Origin: Chimonanthus salicifolius | Lineage: Eukaryota > Streptophyta > Magnoliopsida > Laurales > Calycanthaceae | Length of the DNA: 64,000 nucleotides | NCBI GenBank assembly: GCA_013350335.1 | Contig: CM023542.1 | Coordinates: 868,001-932,000 of the forward strand | Direction of reading: 5' to 3' | Part shown: piece by piece, positions 36,743 to 48,089 of the stretch | How positions within the stretch are numbered: position 1 is the stretch's first letter | How the letters are laid out: every line of letters starts with the position of its first letter | The notes under the pieces: model-generated | The model's input: only the letters and a program-made list of their open reading frames with translations | What the model was told of the DNA's origin: nothing | The model's database searches: none | Position numbers and translations under genes: made by a program

Positions 36743-39700
36743 CGGATCAATCACCCGAGACCCGCAACTCAATCGGATCTCTTCGTAGAAGAAGACCCAA
36801 GAAGAAATTCAAGAGGTTCAAATAAGAATCCGGAACAATGCAGAAGGTTCTGTAGAGTTCAAGAAGATTCTACAAGGTTCTAGAGTTGATTGGAGTTTTC
36901 TAGAATAACGTAGAATAGTGTAGAAGTTTCTAAAGTTGTATAGAAGATTTTAGAACTCTATGAAAGAATTTAGAAGTATTTAGAATATTGTAGAACTCTA
37001 TAGAAGTGTGTAGAGTCTTATAAAAGTGTATGGAAGAATGTAAAAAGGTGTGGTAGTTGTAGAGATGTTTAGAATATTCTAGAGTGTTTAGGAGAGAGTG
37101 AAGATATTTATGGAGACAATCATTGGATTAATGCCACATGGCACAATCCTAGCCACAATTGGGCATGGCCTTAACTATAAATAGAGATAAGGAGCCCATT
37201 TGCACCTAATTCACACAAGCTAGCTAAGGATTCTAGTATAGTATTGCGAGTTGAGAGCTTTTAGCCTTTGAGTGTTTCTTTCTAATCTCCTTAGTTGTTC
37301 AATACAAGATAGTGTTTGTGTTGATCACCTTGGTGTTTCATCTCATTCTTGTGTTTGTGTGATTGCTTCCGCATCTTGGTCTAAAGAGTGACCAAATCAG
37401 TTGTTAGGCTGATTCACTTGACGACGGAGTGATCGAGTGAGTGCCGCATGAGCTGAATTGTTGAAGGATTCCCTAACCCCGTGACAAGTGGTATCGGGAG
37501 CAGGTTCGTCCGCACCGCGTGAGCAAGGATATGGCGTTGAAAATTACAACACAATGATCGAGGAGCAAGGGAAGAAAGGTAAAAAGCCCCTCACGCTGAA
37601 AGCTCGCATGAACTTTGATCGGTTAACCCCACGCTTGAGCAAGAAGGCATGGACGACCAAGTAGCTGCTAGCACGGTGGAGAAGAAACTAAAGAAAATTC
37701 CACTCAACTCTAGAACCTTGTAGAATCTTGAACCCTCCGAAACCTTCTGCATTGTTCCGGATTCTTATTTGAACCTCTTGGATTTCTTCTTGGGTCTTCT
37801 TCTACGAACAGATCCGGTTGAGTTGCAAGTCTGGGGTGATTGATCTGTGACACTAGGCTATCTTTTAAAAAAAAAGGGAAAAAAAGAGCCTTGTTTTTGG
37901 TCCTCTCCGTTCTACACATGTGTGCTATTCCCATTTCTGTTTGTAGTCTTCGAAAGAATAGTGATTTTATGGAAAATAGCCATTTTAACTGAAATAGAAA
38001 TGTCTGTAACCAGTAAGAAATGGTTGTTTTCCATAATGTAGTTACCTTCCCATGCATCTTTACCTATATTCTGTATTTTTGTTCTTTTAGCTACTTCTTT
38101 GATCCTTGTATCAACTTCATATTTATTACAGCCCTTTTTTTGGAAATTTCATCTTCAGATATATTCTTTGTTAATATTTTACAACATGTGTCTTTGTCAT
38201 TTCATTGGTCTAAGTTGCCTAAATCCTTGAGAGGAATCGAAATTCAATCAAGTTGAGTAACTCGGCGATTTTTCCTATCATTTTTTGAAAATACTTGGTG
38301 GCTCACTCAACTTGAGCTCCAATTGAATTGAGTAAACTTGGCTGAGATGAGATGAGCCTTACACACTTTTTAGCACTGATTCCATCACATGGTTGACTTG
38401 GGATGAAAAATATGGAAAACATTTTCCATATGGATTTGGCATCTGCACCTGTTCTAATATGTTGTTTGACAATTTTGACATGTCAGTCCATTTACAAAAT
38501 TGTTGTCCATTTGCTCTCTGAATCTTTTTTAGGCAGGAAAATATTACCTGTCCTATATTGAGAAAAGAGCTCTTTATATACCATTTGATACCTATCCTAG
38601 AATTTAGATTTTAGACCAAGGCCACCTTAAACCTATGTTGGACCTGTACTTGGACAGGAAATTGGCTAGATTGAACTGTTAACTTGTGAGTTATTAAAAC
38701 ACCTTCCATGGGTCTTCAACGGGACTTCCTTTTCCAATCACCTTCCTTCACTATTATTATCATTATTCTTTTTAAAAAAAATATGATCATGAATTCTCTG
38801 TTCTGTGGATTTAATCACTGTGCTCTTGTCAGTATTTACCTATAGATTGCCCAATGATGGAGAACTTATATTTTGGAGGTGGTGGTTTTGGATTTTCATT
38901 CAGTCATTAATCGTCTTTTGTGACAACAACCATAATTATCAATTATAATCATCATCATCAACATTATCTCTGTATTTTTCTCCATTTATATGGAAAGGCT
39001 CTGAATGAAAACCATTGCTTATACCATCAATGAATAATGAAAGCTATGAGATCTGAGGGCTTGGTTGTTTTCTAGCTTCTTTGATTTGTTCATTGAATCT
39101 TTTTTTACACAGGGAAATATTATCTGTCCTATATTGAGAAAGAGCTCTTTATACATTATTCCATTTGAAATCTATCTTGGAATTTAGATTTTAGACTATT
39201 TGATATCTATCTTGGAATTTAGATTTTAGACTAAGTCCACCTTAAACCCACTTTGAACACATAATTGGTTTAATGACAACTTAAGTTACACCTCCATTTA
39301 CAAGGAAACTGTCTATTTTAAAATTATTTAACTTGTGAGTTTTCAAAATCCCTTCTATGATGGGGCTTCAACAGGCCACCCCATTCCAATAACCTTCCTC
39401 TACTATTATTATTATTTTTTAATTCAAATTGATCATGAGTTCTCTATTCTGTGGATTTAATCACTGTGCTCTTGTCAATATTTACCTCTCTAGATTGCCC
39501 AATGATGGAGAACTTATATTTTGGAGGTGGTTGCTTTGGATTTTCATTTAGAGTCATTAATCGTCTTTTGTGACGACAACCATAATTATCAATAATAATC
39601 ATCACCATCAACATTATCTCTGTATTTTTCTTCATTTATATGGAAAGGCTCTGAATGAAAACCATTGCTTATACCATCAATGAATAATGAAAGCTATGAG

Positions 39701-40680
39701 ATCTGAGGGCTTGGTTGGTTTCTATCTTTTTTTAATTGTTTACTGAATCCTTTTTTACACAGGGAAATATTACCTGCCCTATATTGAGAAAAGAGCTCTT
39801 TATATATTATTCCATTTGATATATATCTTGGAATTTACATTTTAGACTAAGTCCACCTTAAACCCACATTGAACACCTAATTGGTTTAATGACAACTTAA
39901 GTTACACCTGCCTTTACAGGGAAACTGGCTATTTTAAAATTATTAAACTTGTGAGTTTTCAAAATCCCTTCTATGAAGAGGCTTCAACAGGCCACCCCAT
40001 TCCAATAACCTTCCTCTACTATTATTATCATTTTTTTTTTTCAAATTGATCATGAGTTCTCTATTTTGTGGATTTAATCACTCTGCTCTTGTCAATATTT
40101 GCCTCTCTAGATTGCCCAATGATGGAGAACTTGTATTTTGGAGGTGGTTTCTTTGGATTTTCATTCAGAGTCATTAATTGTCTTTTGTGACGACAACCAT
40201 AATTATCAATAATAATCATCATCATCAACATCATCTCTGTATTTTTCTTCATGTATATGGAAAGACTCTGAATGAAAACCATTGCTTATACCATCAATGA
40301 ATAATGAAAGCTATGAGATCTGAGGGCTTGGTTGTTTTCTATCTTTTTTAATTTGTTCTCACTGAATCTTTTTTTTTACACGGAAATATTACCTGCCCTA
40401 TATTGAGAAAAGAGCTCTTTTTATATTATTCCATTTGATATCTATCTTGGAAATAAGATTTTAGACTTAGTCCACCTTAAACCCACATTGAACTCCTAAG
40501 TGGTTTAATGACAACTTGAGTTACACCTGCCTTTACAAGGAAACGGGCAATTTTCAAATTATTAAACTTGTGAGTTTTCAATATCCCTTCTAATGGGGCT
40601 AACGGGCCACCCCATTCCAATCACCTTCCTCCTCTACTACTACTATTATTGTTATTATTATTATTATTTAAATTTGATCA

Positions 40681-41100
40681 TGACTTCTTTTGAATCGAGC
40701 TCTGCATCGGATTTGACCCCACAAAATGTGAAATCTACATGCCCAAAAGACATGAAAGCTTCCAGATCTTCTGCCATAAAGCTATAGAGTGCCGATGTCC
40801 TCCCTAATCTAAATGACTAGGGCTCCAACAAGTGGAAGAAAAGAAAATTCTAGCGGTGTTATAGTCTGGAGGATGGCATTTCAGTCCTTATCTGATGGAT
40901 GATTTTACTACATTCTATGAATCCACAATAGATCTCTTCATTTTGATCGAGAAAGAATCAGCTGAAAGAGAAGGGGAAGGACAAATGTTTGAGTTCTCCA
41001 ATTGAGCATGAAAAGATATTGTACGAGCTTTCAAATCCAGATTTAGGGAGGAGTAGAGCCATGCTGATGTAAGTTTTAGTAAACTGATTAATGAACTATG
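40681..41100 (+). pseudogene. Possible decayed coding sequence after the repeat array
   Basis: From ATGACTTCTTTTGAATCGAG (40680) the sequence has more balanced composition than its surroundings. It reads as a Ser/Lys-rich peptide for about 35 codons before a stop at about 40787, with further open pieces in shifted frames to about 41080. I do not recognise the family. It could be a broken exon or chance. Confidence 0.25.
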
Positions 41101-41467
41101 TGAGTTGTTTGTGGAGTGAGTGCTTAAAACATTTCTAGGACATGTTTCTTACTTGATGCATAGATTAGCTTTTTAGTTTAGTACATTTTGTTATCTCATG
41201 TCATTTTGACTTTGCTTTTAGATTTTGAGGTTGTGCTTTGATTATTTTTTTTAGCTTTTATGTTTGTGTATTTTCTGACTATGTTTTTAGTCTACTTAAT
41301 TAAAAGACATGTTCTAAAATATTTATTGACATGTCCATCACATAATAGTTGAGAAATTATAAGTAACACATGACAACATGGCTAGCTTGGGATTTTCTTC
41401 TCCCATATTCCATTTGCAATCATATGAGGTCCATAATGTATAATGATTAACTTCACATTATGAACAT

Positions 41468-41612
41468 GATAGCTCAGCTGGTTGTCTCCCGCTTTCGAGG
41501 TTGCGGATTCAAGTTCCTATGGCTTAATCTTAGTGTATTTTAGGAGTAGTGAGTTCATCCGTGGCGGTTTTAGTAGGACTGTGTCTGAGTTTTTCACACA
41601 GTTAATCTAAAA
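41468..41612 (+). mobile_element. tRNA-derived SINE (family A)
   Basis: GATAGCTCAGCTGGTTGTCTC (box A) and GCGGATTCAAGTTCC (box B) are followed by the family body with GAGTTCATCCGTGGCGGTTT and TAGGACTGTGTCTGAGTTT, ending in an A-rich run near 41611-41618. This is the best preserved copy of the family in the window. Confidence 0.65.
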
Positions 41613-41871
41613 AAAAATCCAAACATTAAATTGATCACCAGACACATCTGATTACCAATAAACAACTTGTCATTATTACTATATTTTTTTATTATTAAAG
41701 TATCCAGGGTCTCTTTGAACATCAAAGTCTCCTAACCCATACATTCCATAATTTTCAAACTAATTTTTTTAAAGCATTTGATATGCCTTCTCCAAACGTT
41801 AAGTGAAAAATGTGATGCCTGGATAATTTGTCAGCTAAATCCAAGGTTGACATGATGGCTAAAGATGGAGT

Positions 41872-42280
41872 CAGGGTCAAAATATCGGCCGATACATATT
41901 GTATCGGCTGATATGTATCGATTTTGGAAGACCGAACGATATTGGCCGATACGATATGTATCGGCTGTACAAAAGATTATCGGCCGATATTCGGTCCAAA
42001 ATATCGGTCACCATATCGGTTGATATGCATAAATATCGGTATTTAAATTTATTTTTTAAAAATAAAAATAAAAATAAAAATCGATACGGTTTATCACGTT
42101 TTTTCATGGTTTTTAACGGTTTTTTGTGGTTTTTGAGGTTCTTCACCTGTTTTTTGCAGTTTTTCATGGATTTGAATATCGGAAGGAGAGAGAAATGTAA
42201 ATATCGGAGGAGAGAGAAATGTATTGACCAATATTGCGGTCGATATTTGCATATCGGCCAGGCCGTTTTTTTGATCCCTT
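41872..42280. mobile_element. TATCGGCCGATA-family hAT-like MITE, 409-bp copy
   Basis: Ends CAGGGTCAAAA and TTTTTTTGATCCCTT, flanked by perfect 8-bp duplications GATGGAGT (41864-41871, 42281-42288). The outer thirds are packed with ATATCGGCCGATAC palindromes and variants. The centre (42060-42170) is AT-rich, then TTTTTCATGG/TTTTTTGTGG-type short repeats. Open frames on both strands are rich in Ile-Tyr-Arg-Pro, a by-product of the repeat. Confidence 0.8.
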
Positions 42281-42288
42281 GATGGAGT

Positions 42289-43266
42289 AGCTTCAAGTGA
42301 GGAAGTTCTGTAATTACATAATCCATTTTTGGGTGGGGTGCTCATTACTCTCATTTTTTTTCAAAAAAATATATCTCAGATAAACAACTATGTTAACATG
42401 TTAAATTAGATATTTATTTTCAAAGAGCTACATACATAATTTCATGATAAGGTGGCTAAGACAAACTTTTAAAATTTCTAGTTAGTCAAGTATGAGTCTC
42501 AGAAAGCTTAAATGTTAATAGGCCCACCATGAAATCCTAACTCAATTAATTCCATAGTTATAATACATTAGTCATTTCCTTGACAACAAAGTAAATATAT
42601 GAGAAAATGTAAAAAAACAACATTTTACTTGAAAACTTTATTATGTTCTATGCCCTTTTGTAGAGTTGAGGAAAAAAATGATAGAATTTAGATAATAAGA
42701 AACTCAGTTTTTTTTTTATTATTATCTTTTTTCAAATGCAACTCATAAATGAAATGATAATGATATAATTAAATAAAGAAGTAGAATTCAAATAATTAAC
42801 TTTTGGCGATGAGAAAAAGCATTTTAAATAGTCATCATCATCTATGTAATTTAATATTAAAAGAAATTTCTTGTGTACATTACACTAACGAATATTTTTG
42901 CTTAATGAATTAAATTATATATTATATATAATGAACTTTGTAGTTTTTACTATGATAAATACTTGGAAATATTAAAGAATATTATAACTAAAATGTATTT
43001 AAAGGGCGGTTGTTATCAAAATTTCTGTGAATAACATTTCCTCAAGCTTGCTCTCAATCTAAATAAGACAAATTAGTACTCAAGTCATTAGTATAATCTC
43101 CAGTCAAATATTGTTGGCAGAAAGAGGCAAAAGCAGGACTTGCCGTTTCATCTTTCTATCGATACCACAATATAGAAGAATTAAGTATAAATTCCTAAAT
43201 TTCTGCAACGACTCCGGCACCGGCTCCGGCAGCTCTCTCTGATCTCTGAAAAGGCCAAAACCAGAT
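42289..43266. other. Intergenic region and upstream flank of the TMEM45-family gene
   Basis: AT-rich, no gene recognised. The last 100-150 bases before 43267 are likely promoter and leader; a clear TATA box was not identified. Confidence 0.35.
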
Positions 43267-44232
43267 ATGAGCCTCTTCTCGTATTGCCTCGGCGGAGGCG
43301 CTTTCTTGCTGATCGGCGCCTGGGAAGCCATCTTCTCTTCTTCTCCTTTCTCTCCCTACCAAACCATTCCAACGACAGCAACACCATCAGTAGCAAGAAA
43401 AAGGACAAGACCCTTTTCCTCTCTTACCCTCATAGCTATTGCCTCTCTCTCCTCTCTCTGCGTCATTGACTCTGCAATCTCCTCCATCGATGCCTCCCAT
43501 CGCAAAGATCGCTTAGGCGCCGCCCTCCAATTGCAGACGATTGCTGTCTCCTCCCTCTTCCTTTTCTACTCGATCGTTGGATTCTTGGTCAACTTCACCC
43601 ATCTTCTTCCTCTCCCTTACTCACTTTGCAATTTGATCGCCCTCTTTGCTTTCGCCCAGGAATTCTTGCTCTTCTACCTCAAGAGGAAAGACCCTGATGG
43701 GCTGGAGAACCGCTACTTCGATCTCCTCCTCGTCCCCATCTCTATCTGCTTCCTCTCTACTCTAGCTGAATTCGGTCGGCCCAGTTCCCCCTTTCCCCGT
43801 CTGGGCCGTGGGGCAGGGTTGATTCTGCAAGGGACGTGGTTCTTGCAGATGGGTTTCTCGTTCTACACTGATCTGATGACGCATGGGTGTGCTCTCCGTG
43901 AGAGGAGCAGAGGGAACTATACCATCAAATGCAAATCACACATGGATGGTCATCGGAGCAAGGCCATTGCCACACTCCAATTTAATTGCCATCTCGCTCT
44001 TCTTGTGCTTATTGTTGTTGGCTTGTATTCCATTGTAGGCCAGAACCATCCGTCTGCTGTCAGTTATGTGAATTATAAGCCACTAGGTGCAGAACTGCAT
44101 GAATTGAATGACCAGCCTCAATTTACATTGGATTTGGACGATGATGTCGAGGAGATTGCAGAAGAGGAGAGTGCAATAAAGCAGAAGCCCGCTCTGCCCG
44201 CGTCAGGAATGAATGGTTTTGTTGCACATTGA
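43267..44232 (+). CDS. DUF716/TMEM45-family multi-pass membrane protein
   Basis: Intronless gene for a 321-aa protein of the plant branch of the TMEM45/DUF716 family, whose biochemical role is not established. Hydrophobic segments lie at about 4-23, 50-71, 88-110, 114-138, 150-169, 183-201 and 236-257, giving about seven membrane passes. Family-type blocks are the N-terminal GAWEAIF, the QEFLLFYLKRKDPDGLENRYFDLLL loop (131-155) and LQGTWFLQMGFSFY (187-200). The C-terminal tail (about 258-321) is hydrophilic and acidic (LDLDDDVEEIAEEES), probably cytosolic. The length is normal for the family, the frame is intact, and no earlier in-frame ATG fits. The nearest genes, the mannosidase and the TORTIFOLIA1-like gene, are about 10 and 8 kb away. 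Confidence 0.88.
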   Translation: MSLFSYCLGGGAFLLIGAWEAIFSSSPFSPYQTIPTTATPSVARKRTRPFSSLTLIAIASLSSLCVIDSAISSIDASHRKDRLGAALQLQTIAVSSLFLFYSIVGFLVNFTHLLPLPYSLCNLIALFAFAQEFLLFYLKRKDPDGLENRYFDLLLVPISICFLSTLAEFGRPSSPFPRLGRGAGLILQGTWFLQMGFSFYTDLMTHGCALRERSRGNYTIKCKSHMDGHRSKAIATLQFNCHLALLVLIVVGLYSIVGQNHPSAVSYVNYKPLGAELHELNDQPQFTLDLDDDVEEIAEEESAIKQKPALPASGMNGFVAH

Positions 44233-44629
44233 TGCGGTTAGTTCAAAATTCAAATGGATTTTGTAGGCACAAGTTGTTCATGAGTTTTTGTAGTGTGGTA
44301 CTGTGTTATTGAAGCTTCTTCTCTTTCACAACACTTGAAAACTTTGAAAACGAATAATTTACCATCTTCTGTTTGTTTGTCATTCTTTATTTATCCGAAA
44401 CATTGGAATTAGAATTGTAATATTTCTTTTTGTCCTCAATCATATGATTGTACTTATACCTCATACTAGCACCATTAGAGTATAAAGTAACTGCTTAATA
44501 TTTATGTGAAGGAATTTGACGGGCCTCTTAAGTTGGAGTGGTCTATTCAACAATGATATCCGACTTACTTTTACTTGTTCTGCTTCTACTTCTCTAGTCT
44601 GGTAGAAGTAGAACTAAGGTAGATTTAGA

Positions 44630-44935
44630 AATTTTCATTTGAAGGATTTCAAGATATTTGGTTTATCCAAATGCTTGGATAAATAATAGTGAATATGATC
44701 AAGGTAAGAGAAAAAAATTAGTGTGTAAGATACTAGGGGTTGAATTACTGTCTTCACAACACCTAGGAATTGGTAACTATTTCTAATTTCCATTTGAAGG
44801 ACTCCATGACATTTGTTTATCCAAATGCTTGGATATATAATAGTGAACATGATTAAGGTTGGAGAAAAAATTACTGTGTAAGATATAAGGGTTGAGTGAC
44901 TGTCTTCACACCACCTAGGAATTGGTAGGCCATGT
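44630..44935. repeat. Two-copy tandem duplication, 154-bp unit
   Basis: TTTATCCAAATGCTTGGATA occurs at about 44662 and 44816, and both the preceding CATTTGAAGGA segment and the following CACCTAGGAATTGGTA segment recur with the same spacing. Copies differ by scattered substitutions. No gene. Confidence 0.75.
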
Positions 44936-45234
44936 GCTTAGGGCTTCCTATAAACTATTTGAACTCCTACATGATGTGTTTACTTATGGCTGATGAAAGG
45001 TTGTCATGCATCATTTATATATTGGGTTGTTAAGTCGGTTCCTTCCCATCAAAGTATTTGTGGCTTCCTTTAGTACATTGGGCACCCTAGAAAATCTGTA
45101 ATGGATCAATTGATCCCGTAGAGGTTGTGGAGATTGGGCTAAATGAGGAATGCTTCTTGGAAAGATGTTTTGGTAAAAAAAGTATAGGCTGAAGGCAAAT
45201 GGATTTCATGTCTCTTGGGGTTCTAATATTTGAC

Positions 45235-46160
45235 AAGAAGGCCCCTAATCACACTCATCATCATCATCAGAGAAAAAATCCCATCTATCTTGGGTCGGTT
45301 TTTCAGTTTTACTTCTTCATTTGACCCTATCATAGGCCATACAATCAATCACTCCATTATCAATCATATCTTTTTTTTATCCCCTCATTTTATGTTTTCG
45401 GTGGTCCACCCATCCTTGTACTTGCAACTTGTATTCTCTCAACTCTACATGCTGAGGTTTTCTCTGGTCTTCTACTTACCTGCCTAAGCTACCTTAAATG
45501 AGTTTCTCTCATTTTGTCTTCTATTGCTGCTATTTTTAAATTATCCATAATGCAGTAATTTCTAACTTTATCCTTTAGTATTAATCCACTCATCCCACAT
45601 ATATGTGCATCTCTATCACCCTAACTTTGTGTATTTGGCCTTTTTTTTTTTTCATTGCCCAACACTTTGATCTATTGAGCATTGTGGGTCTGATAATTGT
45701 TTTATAAAACTGTCCCTTTAAGCGCTTTGAGACTTTGACTCTCTTTTTGCACAAAACTTTGCTAGCTTGGCTACATTTTAACCACCATGCTCCTATCCTA
45801 TTAACTATATCTAAGTCCACTCCTCCAAGGGATTCTATCATAGAACTCAAATATTTGAACATTTCGTAGTGCACTACTAAGTCATTTCAAATTCTAATTG
45901 GATCGGTCTCTCTGCCTTCTGTATCACTAAAGTTGCATTTCATGCACTTTGTTTTAGTTTTACTAATTTTTAGACCATTTACCTTAGAAGTTCTTCTCCA
46001 AGATTTCAAATTACTATTGCATTGTTGTTTTGTCTCACCAATTAAACTTATATCATTTTGTAAAAAACATATACTATGGTACTTCATTTTGGATTCTTGA
46101 AATTCTTCATGATTGTAATCTACATTAGTGAGGTGCATTCTAAGTTCCATGCTCTACACT
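45235..46160 (-). pseudogene. RTE-type LINE fragment (3' half)
   Basis: Reading the minus strand from 46150 to 45590, a reverse-transcriptase block is followed by the RTE-type tail. It has NDISLIGETK (from the A/NDI-LIGET motif), SWRRTSKVNGLKISKTKT and MKCNFS, then in a new frame FKYLSSMIES, IVNRIGAWWLK, LKGQFYKTIIRPTML and KCWAMKK. Further down, degenerate frames to about 45240 fit the RTE C-terminus, ending in GATGATGATGATGA-type sequence (45256-45270 region). Several stops and frameshifts make it inactive. The 5' half is missing. Confidence 0.75.
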
Positions 46161-47460
46161 TCGCCCCAAAAGCTCATCCCTTGCATCATATTCATCAAAA
46201 AATCAAATCTACATTATCATGCAATTTCTCTAGGGCCACATTAGATACTAGCCCCAGTGATTTCTTCACGAATCAAGGCACTCATTATTGGGTATCTCTG
46301 AGGTGGCAATCAAGGCATTTGTTAGCCTTTGACACCTAGTCAAGGATTACTCTTCCTTGCATAAGGCCTCTTGAAATGAAGAGTAATGCCAGTCCTAATC
46401 ACCTTAACGTATTAGCCAACACTAGAGATGATTCTGTACAGAATCGCAAGGCTAATAGGCACACTGTTTGTTGCTTTTCATGTTGATCATTTCATCTTAT
46501 TCCTTATCAAGGTCTGCTATGAATGCTTGTGCATTGAGCTCAAACGTTGTGTTATTTTAAACGTCGAGCATTTTTTCATATTCCTCATCATGGTCTATTT
46601 GTCATGCTTGTGCATTGACAGTTGGTAGAAAGAACCCTGAGGCCTTAGCTTTAGTTTATTTGGAGGTCTCTGTGTCGCAATAGCAGCAACATTCTGATGT
46701 AAATTCATTTTGTCTTGGGTGAATGGGCTTGGAATTTATCTCCATTCCCAAGCTTTCCGATTAGAGGGTTCTCAGGAAACTGACACCACATTATGTGCAT
46801 TTATCCTTTTCATCCATTGCAATTTTCTGTTACATAAGATCCGCTTGAAGGTGGTATGCATCATTTAAACTTCTACACTAGCGTGAAGGAACCGGTTTTG
46901 GATGAGAAAACCATTGTTGAAAATTAATGCAGCTTTTCAGTCACATGTAGAATTTGTCGTCGTCGTTGTTCAAGTATTGAGAATGTTTATCTGGATTGTG
47001 TATCTGATTTACTTCAAATCTGTAGAAATTCAAATGGGTTTTGTGCTGCTCAATACTATTTTTTTAAGTTTCTTTTTTGTTGAGATTGGGTGATTCTGAT
47101 TTCCCTTGGATTGGAATATGATTTGATTGACTATCATTACTGTTATAACTTTTGGTTTGATCCATGTAAGTTATTGTCTTTTGCTTCTATCAGTCAATCT
47201 TCGACTACAAGTGCCATATGCTGCTTGCTTGCAGACCTCTTTTTTTGAAACATGCTTGCTTGCAGACCTCTATGCTAAAAGGGAAGAAATAGACTCGACA
47301 AGAGGGCAAATCTATGAAGAAAAGAAGGGAAAGTGCAATCAAGATATTCTTGAGGAACTTTAAGCAAAATCATTATCCTAAAAGTGCCACTTGTAATGCA
47401 TGTTGTAGATACATTCATCCAATTAATCCTCCAAACTATGGAGGAAGTCTTTCAGATTTT
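46160..47460. other. Intergenic sequence
   Basis: No supportable gene; open frames of 60-90 codons here show no recognisable family or codon bias. A 25-bp direct repeat of a TGCTTGCTTGCAGACCTCT segment occurs at 47217-47270. Confidence 0.3.
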
Positions 47461-47464
47461 TACT

Positions 47465-47655
47465 CCAAGAGGTTGACTTGGTGATTGAGACACAAGACTT
47501 CAGAATTGAGATCTTAGATTCAATCTCTGGTGACTGACTCCAATGAAGGGACATCCTCCACAGACTTACTCAGTGTGTGTGGATTGGAGGGGTTACACAC
47601 ACCCCGTGGGACTAGTCGGGTGCGACACCTGAACACTTTTGTACCTCAAAAAAGT
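47465..47655 (+). mobile_element. tRNA-derived SINE (family B)
   Basis: TTGACTTGGTGATTGAGACAC (box A) and TTAGATTCAATCTCTGG (degenerate box B) are followed by the family body (CCAATGAAGGGACATCC, GACTTACTCAGTGTGTGTG, GGACTAGTCGGGTGCGACAC) and a short A-rich tail at 47647-47652. Confidence 0.6.
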
Positions 47656-47756
47656 CTTCTAGATTTTGATTGCTTTATTTTATTCTACTTTGTAGGAATA
47701 GTACGTCATGTGATGAAGCACTTTCGTTCTGCAAATCTAGTTGGGGGCCATGTTAA

Positions 47757-48085
47757 AAATGTTGACGGTATTTTCAAAATTTTTCACTTTTTTATCGGCA
47801 AAATATAATTACCTGCGTTAATAATGCGTATTTATTGGCATGTAGGTAATTTCACGTTAAAAACACAATAAATGGTATTATGATGATAATATCCCGGTAT
47901 ATTCCTAGTAAATTCTCAATAAATTTCATATTAAAAATTTTATTTTATTATTTTAATTTTTAATATTTTTAAATATTATATTTTTTGCGAGATTTTCTCG
48001 TTAATATCCTGATAAAATTCCAAAAATTTGAAAATATTTCAATATTACCCATCACCTATTAATATTCCTGAGAACGATATTTGTG
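47757..48085. mobile_element. MITE-like element, 'GCGATAAA' family, copy 2
   Basis: Opposite-orientation relative of 14245-14582. It shares the end TTCCTGAGAACGATATTTGT (compare ACAAATATCATTCTCAAG), the interior GCGAGATTTTCTCGTTAATATCC, and the other end with TTGACGGTATTTTCAAAAT. No coding capacity; target duplication not resolved. Confidence 0.4.
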
Positions 48086-48089
48086 TATT

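Larger units (their letters stand above)
35493..37852 (-). mobile_element. Rearranged Ty3-like LTR retroelement with inverted LTRs
   Basis: On the minus strand the left part is a 3' end: a complete LTR (36245 to 35493, TGTCACGG...CCGTGACA, 753 bp) preceded by a polypurine tract AGTGGGGGAGGA (36246-36257). Further in is a retropepsin fragment. Next comes an almost complete LTR in the opposite (+) orientation, 36743-37486, lacking its first few bases. It is followed by a tRNA-Met-type primer site TGGTATCGGGAGC (37489-37501) and gag-leader sequence to about 37693. The right edge, 37694-37852, is a minus-oriented LTR 5' piece ending TGTGACA. CTAG sits at both outer borders (35489-35492, 37853-37856). 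No reverse transcriptase or integrase is present. Confidence 0.75.
35150..40680 (+). repeat. ~620-bp tandem repeat array interrupted by an LTR element
   Basis: Landmarks recur in order. GGAAATATTACCTGCCCTAT (or close variants) is at about 38540, 39113, 39763 and 40382. GATTGCCCAATGATGGAGAA is at about 38846, 39492 and 40112. GCTATGAGATCTGAGGGCTT is at about 35451, 39042, 39692 and 40309. Periods are about 575, 650 and 620 bp. A first, more diverged unit (about 35160-35490) is cut from the rest by the retroelement at 35493-37852. Copies 2-4 are very similar, so amplification is recent. Short open frames in the units (for example 39444-39635 and 40061-40282, minus) track the repeat and show no codon-level conservation I can argue for. 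Confidence 0.75.

Noticed and set aside
38846..39060. Box C/D snoRNA in the ~620-bp repeat units
   Set aside because: An ATGATGG and several CTGA motifs occur, but they are about 150-200 nt apart and no closing stem was found.
41877..42326. 149- and 127-codon frames on both strands, rich in Ile-Tyr-Arg-Pro
   Set aside because: They fall entirely inside the TATCGGCCGATA MITE; palindromic repeats keep both strands open.
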